From Streptomyces sp. NBC_00237 (lineage in GTDB: Bacteria > Actinomycetota > Actinomycetes > Streptomycetales > Streptomycetaceae): a DNA stretch of 64,000 nt. A model generated the notes under the pieces. That model was not told the DNA's origin and did not search any database. It worked only from the letters and a program-made list of their open reading frames with translations. The translations under genes and the position numbers were made by a program. The stretch is taken from the NCBI RefSeq assembly GCF_026342435.1, contig NZ_JAPEMT010000001.1:2722501-2786500 (forward strand), read 5' to 3'. Every line of letters starts with the position of its first letter. Positions within the stretch are counted from its first letter, which is position 1. Positions 41,625 to 50,871 of the stretch are shown in pieces.

Positions 41625-42971
41625 CTACGGGCGGAAGTGTCGCTGAAGACCCTGCCACACCCCGTCGTAGGAGGACTGAAGGTGATCGGCGTTCGCGGCC
41701 TGCCCGGTCGCGGTCACCGGCCAGCGCGTCTCGAACATGAACGCCAGACCGTCGTCGATCTTCTGCGGCTTCAGCTCGGCGGCACTCGCCCTGTCGAAGG
41801 TCTCCCGGTCGGGGCCGTGCGCCGACATCATGTTGTGCAGCGAGCCGCCGCCGGGCACGAAGCCCCCCTTTCCGGCGGCCTTCGCGTCGTACGCGCCCTC
41901 GATGAGGCCCATGTACTCGCTCATGACGTTGCGGTGGAAGTACGGCGGCCGGAACGTGTCCTCGCCGACCAGCCAGCGCGGCGCGAAGACGACGAAGTCG
42001 ACGCCCGCGAGGCCGGGGGTGTCGGAGGGGGAGGTGAGGACCGTGAAGATCGACGGGTCCGGGTGGTCGTACGAGATGGAGCCGATGGCGTTGAAGCGGT
42101 GCAGGTCGTAGACGTACGGGACGTGGTTGCCGTGCCAGGCGACGACGTCGAGCGGGGAGTGGTCGTAGGGGGCCGACCAGAGGTTGCCGCAGAACTTGTT
42201 GACGACCTCGACCGGGCCTTCGACCTCCTCGTACGCGGCGACCGGGGCCCGGAAGTCGCGGGCGTTGGCGAGGCCGTTGGCGCCGATGGGGCCGAGGTCG
42301 GGGAGCTGGAAGGGCGCGCCGTAGTTCTCGCAGACGTAACCTCGGGCGGTGGCGTCGAGGAGCTCCACGCGGAAGCGGACGCCGCGCGGGATCAGCGCGA
42401 CCTCGCCGGGCTCGGCGCGCAGCAGGCCGAACTCGGTGCGCAGCAGGAGCCCGCCGCGCTCGGGGACGATCAGCAGCTCGCCGTCGGAGTCGCTGAACAC
42501 CCGGTCGAGCATGGGGGAGTCGGCGTGGTACAGGTGGATCGCCATGCCCGTGCGCTGCGTGGCGTCGCCGTTGCCGCCGAGCGTCCAGAGACCGGCCAGG
42601 AAGTCGGTGCCGGGGGCGGGGTCGGGCAGCGGGTTCCAGCGCAGCCGGTTGGGGTCGGGGACGGTCTCGGCGAAGGGGGCGCTGCGCAGGCCGCCGTTGT
42701 CGACGCGCGCGAACGCGGGGTGCGCGGCGGAGGGGCGGATGCGGTACAGCCAGGAGCGGCGGTTGTGCGCGCGGGGCTCGGTGAAGGCGCTGCCGCTGAG
42801 CTGCTCGGCGTACAGGCCCAGCGGCGCGCGCTGGGGCGAGTTCCGGCCATCGGGGAGCGCGCCGGGAACGGCCTCGGAGCTGTGTTCGTTGCCGAAGCCC
42901 GAGGAGTACGCCAGGCCCTCCGCGGCCTTGCGTGCTGCCTCGACGTGCCGGTCCGTGCCGTTGCCGCTCAT
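41625..42971 (-). CDS. hmgA: Homogentisate 1,2-dioxygenase
   Basis: 448 residues. ATG 42971 has AGGAG seven bases upstream. [20 protein letters not shown] and [20 protein letters not shown] are the characteristic start. The iron ligands (two His and Glu) lie in the C-terminal cupin half, around [18 protein letters not shown], where RNVMSEYMG is diagnostic. It opens the homogentisate ring to maleylacetoacetate in tyrosine/phenylalanine breakdown, a cytoplasmic iron-dependent step. Preceded by a good promoter and a perfect operator-like dyad (43025-43068). Other catabolic genes of the pathway are not in the window. Confidence 0.97.
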   Translation of the reverse strand: MSGNGTDRHVEAARKAAEGLAYSSGFGNEHSSEAVPGALPDGRNSPQRAPLGLYAEQLSGSAFTEPRAHNRRSWLYRIRPSAAHPAFARVDNGGLRSAPFAETVPDPNRLRWNPLPDPAPGTDFLAGLWTLGGNGDATQRTGMAIHLYHADSPMLDRVFSDSDGELLIVPERGGLLLRTEFGLLRAEPGEVALIPRGVRFRVELLDATARGYVCENYGAPFQLPDLGPIGANGLANARDFRAPVAAYEEVEGPVEVVNKFCGNLWSAPYDHSPLDVVAWHGNHVPYVYDLHRFNAIGSISYDHPDPSIFTVLTSPSDTPGLAGVDFVVFAPRWLVGEDTFRPPYFHRNVMSEYMGLIEGAYDAKAAGKGGFVPGGGSLHNMMSAHGPDRETFDRASAAELKPQKIDDGLAFMFETRWPVTATGQAANADHLQSSYDGVWQGLQRHFRP

Positions 42972-43024
42972 CGTCCGCTCCTGGAAAGAGGTAAGGCTCG
43001 TCAGGGGAAGGTGGGACCCGTAAA

Positions 43025-43068
43025 GCAATCCTATGCGTGACAGTAGGATTGCGCGCCCGGAACGTCAA
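43025..43068 (-). promoter_or_regulatory. hmgA promoter with operator-like inverted repeat
   Basis: On the minus strand TTGACG (43068-43063), 17 bases, TACTGT (43045-43040) is a good vegetative promoter. GCAATCCTA (43025-43033) and TAGGATTGC (43044-43052) form a perfect 9-base dyad with a 10-base centre, bracketing the -10. Its position suits repression. Confidence 0.75.
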
Positions 43069-43170
43069 CGGTGGGCAAAGGAGTGGGCTGAAACGGGTGG
43101 GGTGGGCGCGCGGGGGCGGGAATGCGGACCGGGGGGCGCCGGGGTGTTCCCGTGCCCCTGCGGATGCGGG

Positions 43171-43226
43171 CGGCACGATGGGGCCCGTGACCCGCGGAGC
43201 GGCATGATGGGCCCGTGACCCACGGA
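43171..43226. repeat. Direct repeat of the TetR translation-start region
   Basis: About 27 bases occur twice, at 43171-43198 and 43200-43226, differing at a few positions and one inserted G. The second copy contains the GTG start at 43215. In both copies the CCCGTGACCC segment is intact. Confidence 0.8.
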
Positions 43227-43850
43227 TACGAGCCCGACGTCCCCCCGGCCGCCGCCGCGCTGCGTCGCGCCCCCGTCCAGCAGCGCAGCGCCGAGCGGCT
43301 GACCCGGATCCTCGACGCCTGCGCGGCCCTCCTCGACGAGGTCGGCTACGAGGAACTGAGCACCCGGGCGGTCGCCGCCCGCGCCCACGTGCCCATCGGC
43401 TCCGTCTACCGCTTCTTCGGCAACAAACGCGCCATGGCCGACGCCCTCGCCCTGCGCAACCTCGACCACTACGCGGAACGCGTCGGCGCGGGGGTGGTGG
43501 GGCTCGCGGGGGGTGACTGGCGCGGCGCGATCGACGTCGTACTCGACGAGTACCTGGCCATGCGCCGTACGGTCCCCGGCTTCACCCTGGTCGACTTCGG
43601 CATGCAGATCCCGCTGGGCCGCCCGGCGGACGACTCCAACAGCCGCCTCGCCGACCGCCTCGCCGAACTCCTGGCCGCCCAGATCGGACGCACCCCCGAC
43701 GTGGCGCTGCGCCGTACCTTCCTGGTGGCCGTGGAGGCGGCCGACGCGGTGCTCCAACTCGCCTTCCGGACCGACCCGTCGGGGGACGCGGCGGTGGTGC
43801 GGGAGGCGCGGGAGCTGTTGCGGGCGTATCTGGCGCGGGTGCTGGACTGA
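43215..43850 (+). CDS. TetR family transcriptional regulator
   Basis: A 211-residue repressor. HTH at about 30-75: RILDACAALLDEVGYEELST, RAVAARAHVPIGSVYRFFGN, KRAMADALALRNLDHYA. The C-terminal ligand domain is helical. Divergent from hmgA across 243 bases, and the best candidate, with GntR, for the hmgA operator. The next gene, the molybdopterin oxidoreductase, is 138 bases downstream with its own start region. Confidence 0.9.
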   Translation: MTHGYEPDVPPAAAALRRAPVQQRSAERLTRILDACAALLDEVGYEELSTRAVAARAHVPIGSVYRFFGNKRAMADALALRNLDHYAERVGAGVVGLAGGDWRGAIDVVLDEYLAMRRTVPGFTLVDFGMQIPLGRPADDSNSRLADRLAELLAAQIGRTPDVALRRTFLVAVEAADAVLQLAFRTDPSGDAAVVREARELLRAYLARVLD

Positions 43851-43925
43851 GGGGGCGGCGGGGGTCTGGGGCGGGAGCCTGGGGAGCCCCGGGGCCTCGG
43901 CGGCGGGCGCCCGCCCGTTCCCTCC

Positions 43926-43943
43926 ATGCGTACCGGTCGGTAT
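43926..43943. promoter_or_regulatory. Candidate TetR-type operator before the molybdopterin oxidoreductase
   Basis: ATGCGTACCGGTCGGTAT is an imperfect 18-base dyad (six of nine pairs) resembling the sites at 58319 and 63134. It lies 46-63 bases before the GTG start at 43989. Confidence 0.45.
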
Positions 43944-43988
43944 GCTCGCGGTGTCCGCATGTACGCCGCCGTGCCTCCGGAGGGCCCC

Positions 43989-46169
43989 GTGTCCCGCACC
44001 GCTCTGCGCATCTGCCCGCTCTGCGAAGCCACGTGCGGACTGACCCTCACCGTCGAGGGGGCCCGCGTCACGGGTGCGCGCGGTGACGCCGACGACGTGT
44101 TCAGCCGGGGCTTCATCTGCCCCAAGGGTGCCGCGTTCGGTGAGCTGGACGGCGACCCGGACCGGCTGACCGCTCCACTGATCCGGGTGAACGGGCAACT
44201 GGAGAAGGCGAGTTGGGCGGAAGCCTTCGACCTGATCGCCGCCCGCATCCGCCCCGTCGTCGACGAGCACGGGCCGAACGCCGTCGGAGTCGTCCTCGGC
44301 AACCCCAACGTGCACACCATGGCCGGAGCGCTCTACCCGCCCGTACTCCTCGGCGCGCTCCGCACCCGCAGCCTCTTCACCGCGTCGACCGTCGACCAGA
44401 TGCCGAAACACGTCTCCAGCGGCCTGCTCTTCGGTGACCCCTTCGCGATCCCCGTCCCCGATCTGGACCGCACCGACCATCTCCTCCTCATCGGCGCCAA
44501 CCCCCTGGACTCCAACGGGAGTCTGTGCACCGCCCCCGACTTCCCCGGCAAGCTCAAGGCGCTCAAGGCGCGCGGCGGCACGCTCACCGTCGTCGACCCG
44601 CGCCGCACCCGCACCGCCGGACTGGCCGACCGGCACCTCGCGATCCGTCCGGGCGCGGACGCCGCCCTGCTGGCCGCCCTCGCGCACGTGCTCTTCGCGG
44701 AGAAGCTCGCCGACCCCGGCCCGCACCTGGCGGACCGCCTCGACGGTCTCGCCGAAGTCGAGGAGGCCGTAAGGGAGTTCACCCCGGAGGCCGTCGCCGC
44801 CGTGTGCGAGGTACCGGCGGAGGAGATCCGCGAGGTGGCCCGCGAGCTCGCCTCTGCCCCCACCGCGGCCGTGTACGTCCGCGTGGGCGGTTCCACCGTC
44901 GCCTTCGGGACGCTGGCCAACTGGCTCGTCGACGTACTCAACGTTCTGACCGGAAACCTGGACCGGCCGGGCGGCGCGCTCTTCCCGCTCTCCGCGACGT
45001 CGTCCGTGGGCCCGCCCTCGCGCAGGGGCTTCGCCCTCGGGCGGTGGCACAGCCGGGTCGGCGGGCACCCCGAGGCCAAGGGCGAACTGCCGCTCGCCGC
45101 CCTCGCCCAGGAGATCGCGACACCGGGCGAGGGCCGCGTCCGGGCGCTGATCACCATCGCCGCCAACCCCGTACTCTCCGCCCCGGACGGCGACCGCCTC
45201 GACCGCGCCCTCGCCGACGACCTCGAACTGATGATCTCCGTCGACCCCTACCTCAACGAGACCTCGCGGCACGCGGACGTGATCCTGCCGCCCCCGCCGC
45301 CGTCGCGCAGCGCCCACTTCGACTTCGTGTTCAACGGCTTCGCCGTCCGCAACCAGGTCCGCTACACGCCCGCACCCGTCGCCCTGGAGACGGGTGCGAT
45401 GGACGAGTGCGAGATCCACGCCCGACTGGTCCTCGCCGTCAGCGGCATGCACGGGGCGGACCCGTCCGCCGTGGACGACCTGATCATCGACCGCCTCCTC
45501 ACGAAGGCGGGAGCCCCCACCGGCCTTCCCGACCGCCTCACGGGCGACACGGGCCCCGAACGCGTCCTGGACCTCATGCTGCGCCTGGGCCCCTACGACG
45601 GCCTCACCCTGGCCGCTCTCCGCGCCGCCCCGCACGGCATCGACCTGGGTCCGCTGCGGCCCCGCCTGGACCAGGTCCTGCGCACCCGCAGCGGCCGCGT
45701 CGAACTCCTCCCGCCCCCGATCGCCGCCGACCTGCCCCGGCTGCGCGCGGCGCTGGACGTGCGACGTCCGGACAACACCCTGCTCCTGGTCGGCCGCAGG
45801 CACCTGCGCTCCAACAACAGCTGGATGCACAACCTGCCCGCCCTGAACGGCGGCTCCAACCGCTGCACCCTCCAACTCCACCCGCAGGACGCCGCACGCC
45901 TGGGCGTGACGGACGGCTCCCCCGTGCGCATCCGGGGCGCGGGCGGCGAGATCGAGGCCCCGGCGGAGCTGACGGAGACGCTCCGGGCAGGGGTGGTGAG
46001 CCTGCCCCACGGCTGGGGCCACGACCGGTCGGGAACGCGCCTCTCGGTGGCCTCGGCCCGCCCCGGCGCCAACGTCAACCAACTCCTGGACGGCACCCTC
46101 CTGGACCCCTTGTCGGGAACGGCGGTCCTGAACGGCTTCGAGGTGACGCTCACCCCATCGCCCCTCTAG
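43989..46169 (+). CDS. Molybdopterin oxidoreductase (4Fe-4S, bis-MGD; nitrate reductase/formate dehydrogenase-like)
   Basis: A 726-residue catalytic subunit. GTG 43989 has GGAGGG at 43979-43984. Cys9, Cys12, Cys16 and Cys44 (CPLCEATC...CPKG) bind the [4Fe-4S] cluster. The DMSO-reductase-type domains follow: NPNVHTMAG, LLLIGANPLDSNGS, TLTVVDPRRTRTAGLADRHL, AALAHVLF. The C-terminal cofactor-binding domain starts near residue 600 (RRPDNTLLLVGRRHLRSNNS) and ends with AGVVSLPHGWGHDRSG. No electron-transfer subunit or chaperone gene adjoins. Substrate unknown; members of this short, subunit-free group are often listed as nitrate reductase/formate dehydrogenase-like. Confidence 0.92.
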   Translation: MSRTALRICPLCEATCGLTLTVEGARVTGARGDADDVFSRGFICPKGAAFGELDGDPDRLTAPLIRVNGQLEKASWAEAFDLIAARIRPVVDEHGPNAVGVVLGNPNVHTMAGALYPPVLLGALRTRSLFTASTVDQMPKHVSSGLLFGDPFAIPVPDLDRTDHLLLIGANPLDSNGSLCTAPDFPGKLKALKARGGTLTVVDPRRTRTAGLADRHLAIRPGADAALLAALAHVLFAEKLADPGPHLADRLDGLAEVEEAVREFTPEAVAAVCEVPAEEIREVARELASAPTAAVYVRVGGSTVAFGTLANWLVDVLNVLTGNLDRPGGALFPLSATSSVGPPSRRGFALGRWHSRVGGHPEAKGELPLAALAQEIATPGEGRVRALITIAANPVLSAPDGDRLDRALADDLELMISVDPYLNETSRHADVILPPPPPSRSAHFDFVFNGFAVRNQVRYTPAPVALETGAMDECEIHARLVLAVSGMHGADPSAVDDLIIDRLLTKAGAPTGLPDRLTGDTGPERVLDLMLRLGPYDGLTLAALRAAPHGIDLGPLRPRLDQVLRTRSGRVELLPPPIAADLPRLRAALDVRRPDNTLLLVGRRHLRSNNSWMHNLPALNGGSNRCTLQLHPQDAARLGVTDGSPVRIRGAGGEIEAPAELTETLRAGVVSLPHGWGHDRSGTRLSVASARPGANVNQLLDGTLLDPLSGTAVLNGFEVTLTPSPL

Positions 46170-46283
46170 GGGCACGGAGCCGTATCGACGTGCCCGTCTC
46201 CGGCCCCGCCGGGTGAGGGCCCACGGGGTGAGGCCCCGCCGTCTCCGGCCCCGCCCGGAGGCCGGAAGGCCCCTGGCGCCGAA

Positions 46284-46302
46284 AAACTAACGCCGCTAGT
46301 TT
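46284..46302. promoter_or_regulatory. TetR-type operator upstream of aldehyde dehydrogenase (copy 1)
   Basis: AAACTAACGCCGCTAGTTT is a 19-base dyad with eight of nine pairs. It lies about 54 bases before the ALDH start. A relative, AAACTAGCAGTGCTAATTA, is at 51559-51577. Confidence 0.65.
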
Positions 46303-46355
46303 GGGGCGGGTACGAGCAGGCAGGACCGACGGACCGGACCGGTGGAGGAACTTCG

Positions 46356-47756
46356 ATGACGGTGCAGGCGCAGAGCGGCATGTACATCGGCGGCGCATGG
46401 CGTCCCGCTCTCGGCGAGGACACGATCGCCGTCGTGAACCCCGCCGACGAGCAGGTCATCGCGCACGTTCCGGCGGGAACGGCCGCCGACGTGGACGCGG
46501 CGGTGGCCGCGGCACGGGAGGCGTTCCCCGCGTGGGCCGCCACACCGCCCGCCGAACGGGCCGCACTGATCGGCGCGCTGCGCGACGGGCTCGCCGCCCG
46601 CAAGGACGAGATCGCGGCGACCGTGACGGCGGAGCTGGGCGCACCGCCCGCCATGGCCGAGGCCGTGCACGCCGGACTGCCGATCATGGTCGCGGGTTCG
46701 TACGCCGAACTGGCCGCCACGTACGCCTTCGAGGAGAAGGTGGGCAACTCGACCGTCTACGCGGAGCCGGTGGGGGTCGTCGGGGCGATCACGCCGTGGA
46801 ACTATCCGCTGCACCAGATCGTTGCCAAAGTGGCTCCCGCTCTGGCGGCGGGCTGCACGGTCGTCCTCAAGCCCGCCGAGGACACCCCGCTGACCGCGCA
46901 GCTCTTCGCCCAGGTGGTGCACGAAGCCGGGCTGCCCGGTGGGGTGTTCAACCTCGTGACGGGGCTCGGGCCGGTCGCGGGGCAGGCGCTCGCGGAGCAC
47001 GCGGGTGTGGACCTGGTGTCGTTCACCGGGTCGACGGCCGTGGGGCGGCGGATCGGGGCGGTCGCGGGTGCGGCCGTGAAGCGGGTCGCGCTGGAGCTGG
47101 GCGGCAAGTCGGCGAACGTGATCCTGCCCGGGGCCGATCTGGCGAAGGCGGTCAACGTGGGGGTGGCCAATGTGATGGCCAACTCCGGGCAGACGTGCAG
47201 TGCGTGGACGCGGATGCTGGTGCACCGGGACGACTACGAGGCGGCTGTCACGCTGGCCGCGGACGCGGTGGCCAAGTACGCGCCGGGGGAACGGGTGGGG
47301 CCGCTCGTCAACGCGAAGCAGCTGGAGCGGGTGCGGGGGTACATCGAGAAGGGGGTCCAGGAGGGCGCCCGGATCGTCGCGGGCGGGGCCGAGGCTCCGC
47401 TGGACACGGGCTACTACGTCTCGCCGACCGTGTTCGCCGATGTCACGCCGGAGATGACGATCGCGCAGGAGGAGATCTTCGGTCCGGTGATCTCGATGCT
47501 GCGCTACGAGGACGAGGACGACGCGCTGAGGATCGCGAACGGGACGGTGTACGGGTTGGCCGGGGCGGTCTGGGGCGCGGACCGGGAGGCGGCGGTGGGA
47601 TTCGCGCGGCGGATGGACACCGGGCAGGTGGACATCAACGGGGGGCGGTTCAATCCGCTGGCTCCCTTCGGGGGGTACAAGCAGTCCGGGGTCGGGCGGG
47701 AGCTGGGTTCCCACGGGCTGGCGGAGTACCTCCAGACGAAGTCCCTCCAGTTCTGA
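46356..47756 (+). CDS. NAD(P)-dependent aldehyde dehydrogenase
   Basis: 466 residues. ATG 46356 follows GGTGGAGGAA. Catalytic Cys281 (NSGQTCSAW), Glu247 (LELGGKSAN), Asn149 (TPWNY), and the FTGSTAVG coenzyme loop are all present. It oxidises an aldehyde to the acid, substrate open. Followed after 153 bases by a Zn-alcohol dehydrogenase gene, so together they can turn an alcohol into an acid. The TetR-type dyad at 46284 probably controls transcription. Confidence 0.94.
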   Translation: MTVQAQSGMYIGGAWRPALGEDTIAVVNPADEQVIAHVPAGTAADVDAAVAAAREAFPAWAATPPAERAALIGALRDGLAARKDEIAATVTAELGAPPAMAEAVHAGLPIMVAGSYAELAATYAFEEKVGNSTVYAEPVGVVGAITPWNYPLHQIVAKVAPALAAGCTVVLKPAEDTPLTAQLFAQVVHEAGLPGGVFNLVTGLGPVAGQALAEHAGVDLVSFTGSTAVGRRIGAVAGAAVKRVALELGGKSANVILPGADLAKAVNVGVANVMANSGQTCSAWTRMLVHRDDYEAAVTLAADAVAKYAPGERVGPLVNAKQLERVRGYIEKGVQEGARIVAGGAEAPLDTGYYVSPTVFADVTPEMTIAQEEIFGPVISMLRYEDEDDALRIANGTVYGLAGAVWGADREAAVGFARRMDTGQVDINGGRFNPLAPFGGYKQSGVGRELGSHGLAEYLQTKSLQF

Positions 47757-47845
47757 GACCCGTGCGGTCCTCAGGCCCGTGCGGTGCGCCGTGGCTGGGC
47801 GCGCCCACGCGGCCCAGCCGCACACCGCCACAGCCCCGCGCCCCT

Positions 47846-47867
47846 GGAGGACTGCTTCGCAGCCTCC
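47846..47867. terminator. Hairpin between ALDH and ADH genes, dispersed element
   Basis: GGAGG and CTGC pair with GCAG and CCTCC. GAGGACTGCTTCGCAGCCTC is identical to the core of the adhE terminator at 10302-10347. Confidence 0.6.
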
Positions 47868-47909
47868 TCCTCCGCCCCGTGCCGCCGTACGAACTCCAGG
47901 AGCCTTGAG

Positions 47910-48992
47910 ATGACCCGTGCCGCCGTCCTTCGTGCCCCGCACACCGCCCTCCAGGTCACCGACATCACCCTCCCCGCCCCGGCCCCCGGCCAGGTTCGTG
48001 TCAAGCTGGCCGCCGCCGGGGTCTGTCACTCCGACCTCTCCCTCACCAACGGCACCATGCGTGTCCCCCTCCCCGCCGTCCTCGGACACGAGGGAGCCGG
48101 GACCGTGACGGAGGTCGGCGAGGGGGTGGCCCACCTCGCCCCCGGCGACCCCGTCGTCCTCAACTGGGCGCCCTCCTGCGGCACCTGCCACTCCTGCGGA
48201 CTCGGCGAGGTCTGGCTCTGTGCCGACGCACTCACCGGCGCCGGTGATGTCTATGCCCGTACGGCCGACGACGGCACCGCACTCCACCCCGGCCTCAACG
48301 TCGCGGCCTTCGCCGAAGAGACCGTCGTCGCCGCCAACTGCGTCCTGCCCGCCCCGCAGGGAATTCCGCTCACCGACGCCGCCCTGCTCGGGTGCGCCGT
48401 GCTCACCGGGTACGGAGCGGTGCACCACAGCGCCCGGGTGCGGGAGGGCGAGACCGTCGTCGTGTACGGGGTGGGAGGGGTCGGACTCGCCGCGATCCAG
48501 TCCGCCCGCCTGGCGAAAGCGGGCCAGGTCATCGCCGTCGACGTCTCCCCCGCCAAGGAGGAGCTCGCGCGGCAGGCCGGTGCCACCGACTACCTCGTCG
48601 CCTCCGACGCCACCGCCAAGGACGTCCGCAGGCTCACCGGCGGGCACGGCGCCGACGTCGCCGTCGAGTGCGTGGGCCGCGCCGCCACCATCCGTACCGC
48701 CTGGGAGTCCACCCGCAGGGGAGGCCGCACCACCGTCGTCGGCATCGGCGGCAAGGACCAGCAGGTCACCTTCAACGCCCTGGAGATCTTCCACTGGGGA
48801 AGGACGCTGACCGGCTGCGTGTACGGCAACAGCGACCCGGCCCGTGACCTGCCCGTCCTCGCCGAGCACATCCGGGCGGGCCGCCTCGACCTCGCGTCCA
48901 TGGTCACCGAGCGCATCACCCTCGACGGCATTCCGGCCGCCTTCGACACGATGCTCGCGGGCAAGGGCGGCCGGGCGCTGGTGGTGTTCTAG
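47910..48992 (+). CDS. Zinc-dependent alcohol dehydrogenase (class III-like MDR)
   Basis: A 360-residue enzyme. ATG 47910 has CAGGAG upstream. Catalytic zinc ligands: Cys39 in GVCHSDLS, His in LGHEGAGTV (near 66), and a later Cys. Structural zinc: CGTCHSCGLGEVWLC. Coenzyme fold: YGVGGVGLAAIQSARLAKA, followed by Asp in IAVDVS, which favours NAD. Substrates are likely primary alcohols or, in this family, mycothiol-linked aldehydes. Likely co-regulated with the ALDH upstream. Convergent to the DMT transporter with a 4-base gap. Confidence 0.92.
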   Translation: MTRAAVLRAPHTALQVTDITLPAPAPGQVRVKLAAAGVCHSDLSLTNGTMRVPLPAVLGHEGAGTVTEVGEGVAHLAPGDPVVLNWAPSCGTCHSCGLGEVWLCADALTGAGDVYARTADDGTALHPGLNVAAFAEETVVAANCVLPAPQGIPLTDAALLGCAVLTGYGAVHHSARVREGETVVVYGVGGVGLAAIQSARLAKAGQVIAVDVSPAKEELARQAGATDYLVASDATAKDVRRLTGGHGADVAVECVGRAATIRTAWESTRRGGRTTVVGIGGKDQQVTFNALEIFHWGRTLTGCVYGNSDPARDLPVLAEHIRAGRLDLASMVTERITLDGIPAAFDTMLAGKGGRALVVF

Positions 48993-48996
48993 GGGG

Positions 48997-49935
48997 TCAG
49001 ACCTTCTCCGGGGCGGCCGGGGTCTCCGCGAGCGGCACCTCGGCCCGCCGCGACCGCGACCGGGACACCGCGACGCCCGCCAGGCACACCGCCCCGCCGA
49101 GCAGCGTGATCCAACCCGGCACCTCGTCCAGCAGCAGCCACGACATCAGGACCACGATCGCGGGCACGGCGTACGTCGTCGCACCCATCTTCCCGGCCGT
49201 CGTGCGCTTCAGCGCGTACGCCCACGTCGTGAAGGCGAGCGCGCTGGGGAAGACGCCCAGGTAGACCATGTTGAGGGTGGCCGAGAGCGGGGCGTGGGAC
49301 AGACCGTCCACCAGTTGGCCGCTGAAGGGGAGACAGGCCACCGCACCGATCAGGCAGCCGTACGTGGTGGCCTGGAGCGGCGTGGCGTGGGTCAGGGCGG
49401 GCTTCTGGGCGACGACCCCTATCGCGTACGTCACGGCGGCCGCGAGGCACAGGGCCACGCCCAGCAGGGACGTTCCGCCACCGCCCGACATCGAGACGCC
49501 CACGATCACCGCGCCCGCGAAGGAGACCACCATTCCGGCGACGAGGCGCGGCGGCAGGCCCTCGCCCAGGAACCGGCTGGCGAGCAGGGCCATCAGGATC
49601 GGAGCCACGTTCACGACGAGCGACGCCGTGCCCGCGTCGACCAGCTGCTCGCCCCAGTTGAGGGCCACCGCGTACGCGCCGAACCACAGCAGGCCCGACA
49701 CGATGATGCCGGGCCAGGCCGCCCGGGGCGGCAGGCCCTCGCGGCGCACCAGCAGGATGACCACCAGGACGAGCGAGGCGGTCAGCAGCCGTCCCAGCGC
49801 CAGAGCGCCCGGCTCGTAGGACGCGCCCGCGCTGCGGATGGACACGAAGGCCGAGGCCCACAGCACGACCGTGACGGCGGCCGCGACCAGCGCCAGGGGC
49901 TCGGAACGGCCCGAAGGGGAGGAGGAGTTGCTCAT
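48997..49935 (-). CDS. EamA/DMT superfamily transporter
   Basis: A 312-residue protein with ten predicted spans in two EamA halves (residues about 12-150 and 165-295): LALVAAAVTVVLWASAFVSI, VSMSGGGGTSLLGVALCLAA, TVLEVPGW-like LLLDEVPGWITLLGGAVCLA. It exports metabolites or drugs. The start at 49935 lies six bases after a -10 (TAGCAT), so the message may be leaderless. A perfect dyad (49956-49979) covers the -35, and the adjacent ArsR-like gene is the obvious regulator. Confidence 0.9.
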   Translation of the reverse strand: MSNSSSPSGRSEPLALVAAAVTVVLWASAFVSIRSAGASYEPGALALGRLLTASLVLVVILLVRREGLPPRAAWPGIIVSGLLWFGAYAVALNWGEQLVDAGTASLVVNVAPILMALLASRFLGEGLPPRLVAGMVVSFAGAVIVGVSMSGGGGTSLLGVALCLAAAVTYAIGVVAQKPALTHATPLQATTYGCLIGAVACLPFSGQLVDGLSHAPLSATLNMVYLGVFPSALAFTTWAYALKRTTAGKMGATTYAVPAIVVLMSWLLLDEVPGWITLLGGAVCLAGVAVSRSRSRRAEVPLAETPAAPEKV

Positions 49936-49941
49936 GCCGCG

Positions 49942-49979
49942 ATGCTAGGGCACGGATACTTCGGTTGTCACCGAAGTAT
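49942..49979 (-). promoter_or_regulatory. Promoter and operator of the DMT transporter
   Basis: ATACTTCGGT (49956-49965) and ACCGAAGTAT (49970-49979) form a perfect 10-base dyad with a 4-base centre. On the minus strand the centre holds TGACAA (49970-49965), which with a 17-base spacer and TAGCAT (49947-49942) makes a promoter. The dyad also touches the stop codon of the ArsR-like gene. Confidence 0.75.
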
Positions 49980-50702
49980 TGACGACTCGATGCCGAGCAG
50001 CCCGGCGAAGGCCCGCTCGCCCTCCGGTGTCACCTTGACCGCGCGCTCGCTCCCGATCCGTACGCACCACTTCCGCTCCAGCGCCTGACGGCACAGCTCC
50101 GCACCCGCGACGCCCGCCAGGTGGCGTTTGCGTTCCGTCCAGTCCAGGCACGAACTCACCCTCGGGCGGCGGGACGTGACGGCGGAGAGATCGGTGCCCA
50201 GGTCGTCGAACCAGGCCAGACCCTCGTCCGTGAGCGCGAAGCCGTTGCCCGTCAGGAGCAGGCCGCGCCGCTCCATCGCCTCCGTGATCGCGATGCCGAG
50301 GCGGCCCGCCAGATGGTCGTAACAGGTGCGGCCACGCGCCATCGCGGCACCCGCGCTCGCCGCGCGCAAGGTGTGCGGGGCGTCGCGGCCGGGAATCGCG
50401 TACGAGGCCACCGACTCGACCAACTGCGCGGCGTCCGCGTCCGCGAGGCGTACGTACCGGTGACGGCCCTGCCGCTCCTCGGCGAGCAGCCCGGCGGAGA
50501 CCAGACGGCCCAGGTGCTCGCTGGCGGTGGAGGCCGCGACGCCCGCCTGCCGGGCGAGTTCGCTGGCGGTCCAGGCGCGGCCGTCCAGGAGGGAGAGCAG
50601 GAAGACGGCCCGGGTCTCGTCGGACAGCAGGGAGGCGAGGGCGGCGAGCCGGGCCGCGGGGGTCCCGGCCGTGTCGGACGCGGGGGCGGAGGATTTCGGC
50701 AT
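49968..50702 (-). CDS. ArsR-family-like helix-turn-helix regulator
   Basis: A 244-residue regulator. Winged helix at about 18-80: LASLLSDETRAVFLLSLLDG, RAWTASELARQAGVAASTAS, EHLGRLVSAGLLAEERQGRH. The C-terminal half (about 100-240) is unusual for ArsR: a second DNA-binding-like stretch and Cys-containing segments (TCYDHLAGRLG; SSCLDWTERKRHLAG) characteristic of a Streptomyces family of long ArsR proteins. No metal-binding CXC motif. It should repress the downstream transporter through the dyad 49956-49979. Confidence 0.86.
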   Translation of the reverse strand: MPKSSAPASDTAGTPAARLAALASLLSDETRAVFLLSLLDGRAWTASELARQAGVAASTASEHLGRLVSAGLLAEERQGRHRYVRLADADAAQLVESVASYAIPGRDAPHTLRAASAGAAMARGRTCYDHLAGRLGIAITEAMERRGLLLTGNGFALTDEGLAWFDDLGTDLSAVTSRRPRVSSCLDWTERKRHLAGVAGAELCRQALERKWCVRIGSERAVKVTPEGERAFAGLLGIESSILR

Positions 50703-50818
50703 TCCTCCAGGGTGCCCTACGGAGGGTTCGGCGTCGGCCGAACCGTCGGGGTCGGGTACTGGCGTGCGCCGGGCTGCGTCCAGGGGCGCGCCAGGGGCGG
50801 GCGCATCCGGGGGTGTTG

Positions 50819-50861
50819 CCGGAGGTGCTTCCAGGGGTGTGTCCGGAGGTGCTTCCAGGGG
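50819..50861. repeat. 24-base period direct repeat
   Basis: CCGGAGGTGCTTCCAGGGG occurs exactly at 50819-50837 and 50843-50861, in the spacer between the two regulators' 5' and 3' ends. Confidence 0.8.
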
Positions 50862-50871
50862 GGGGGTGCGG

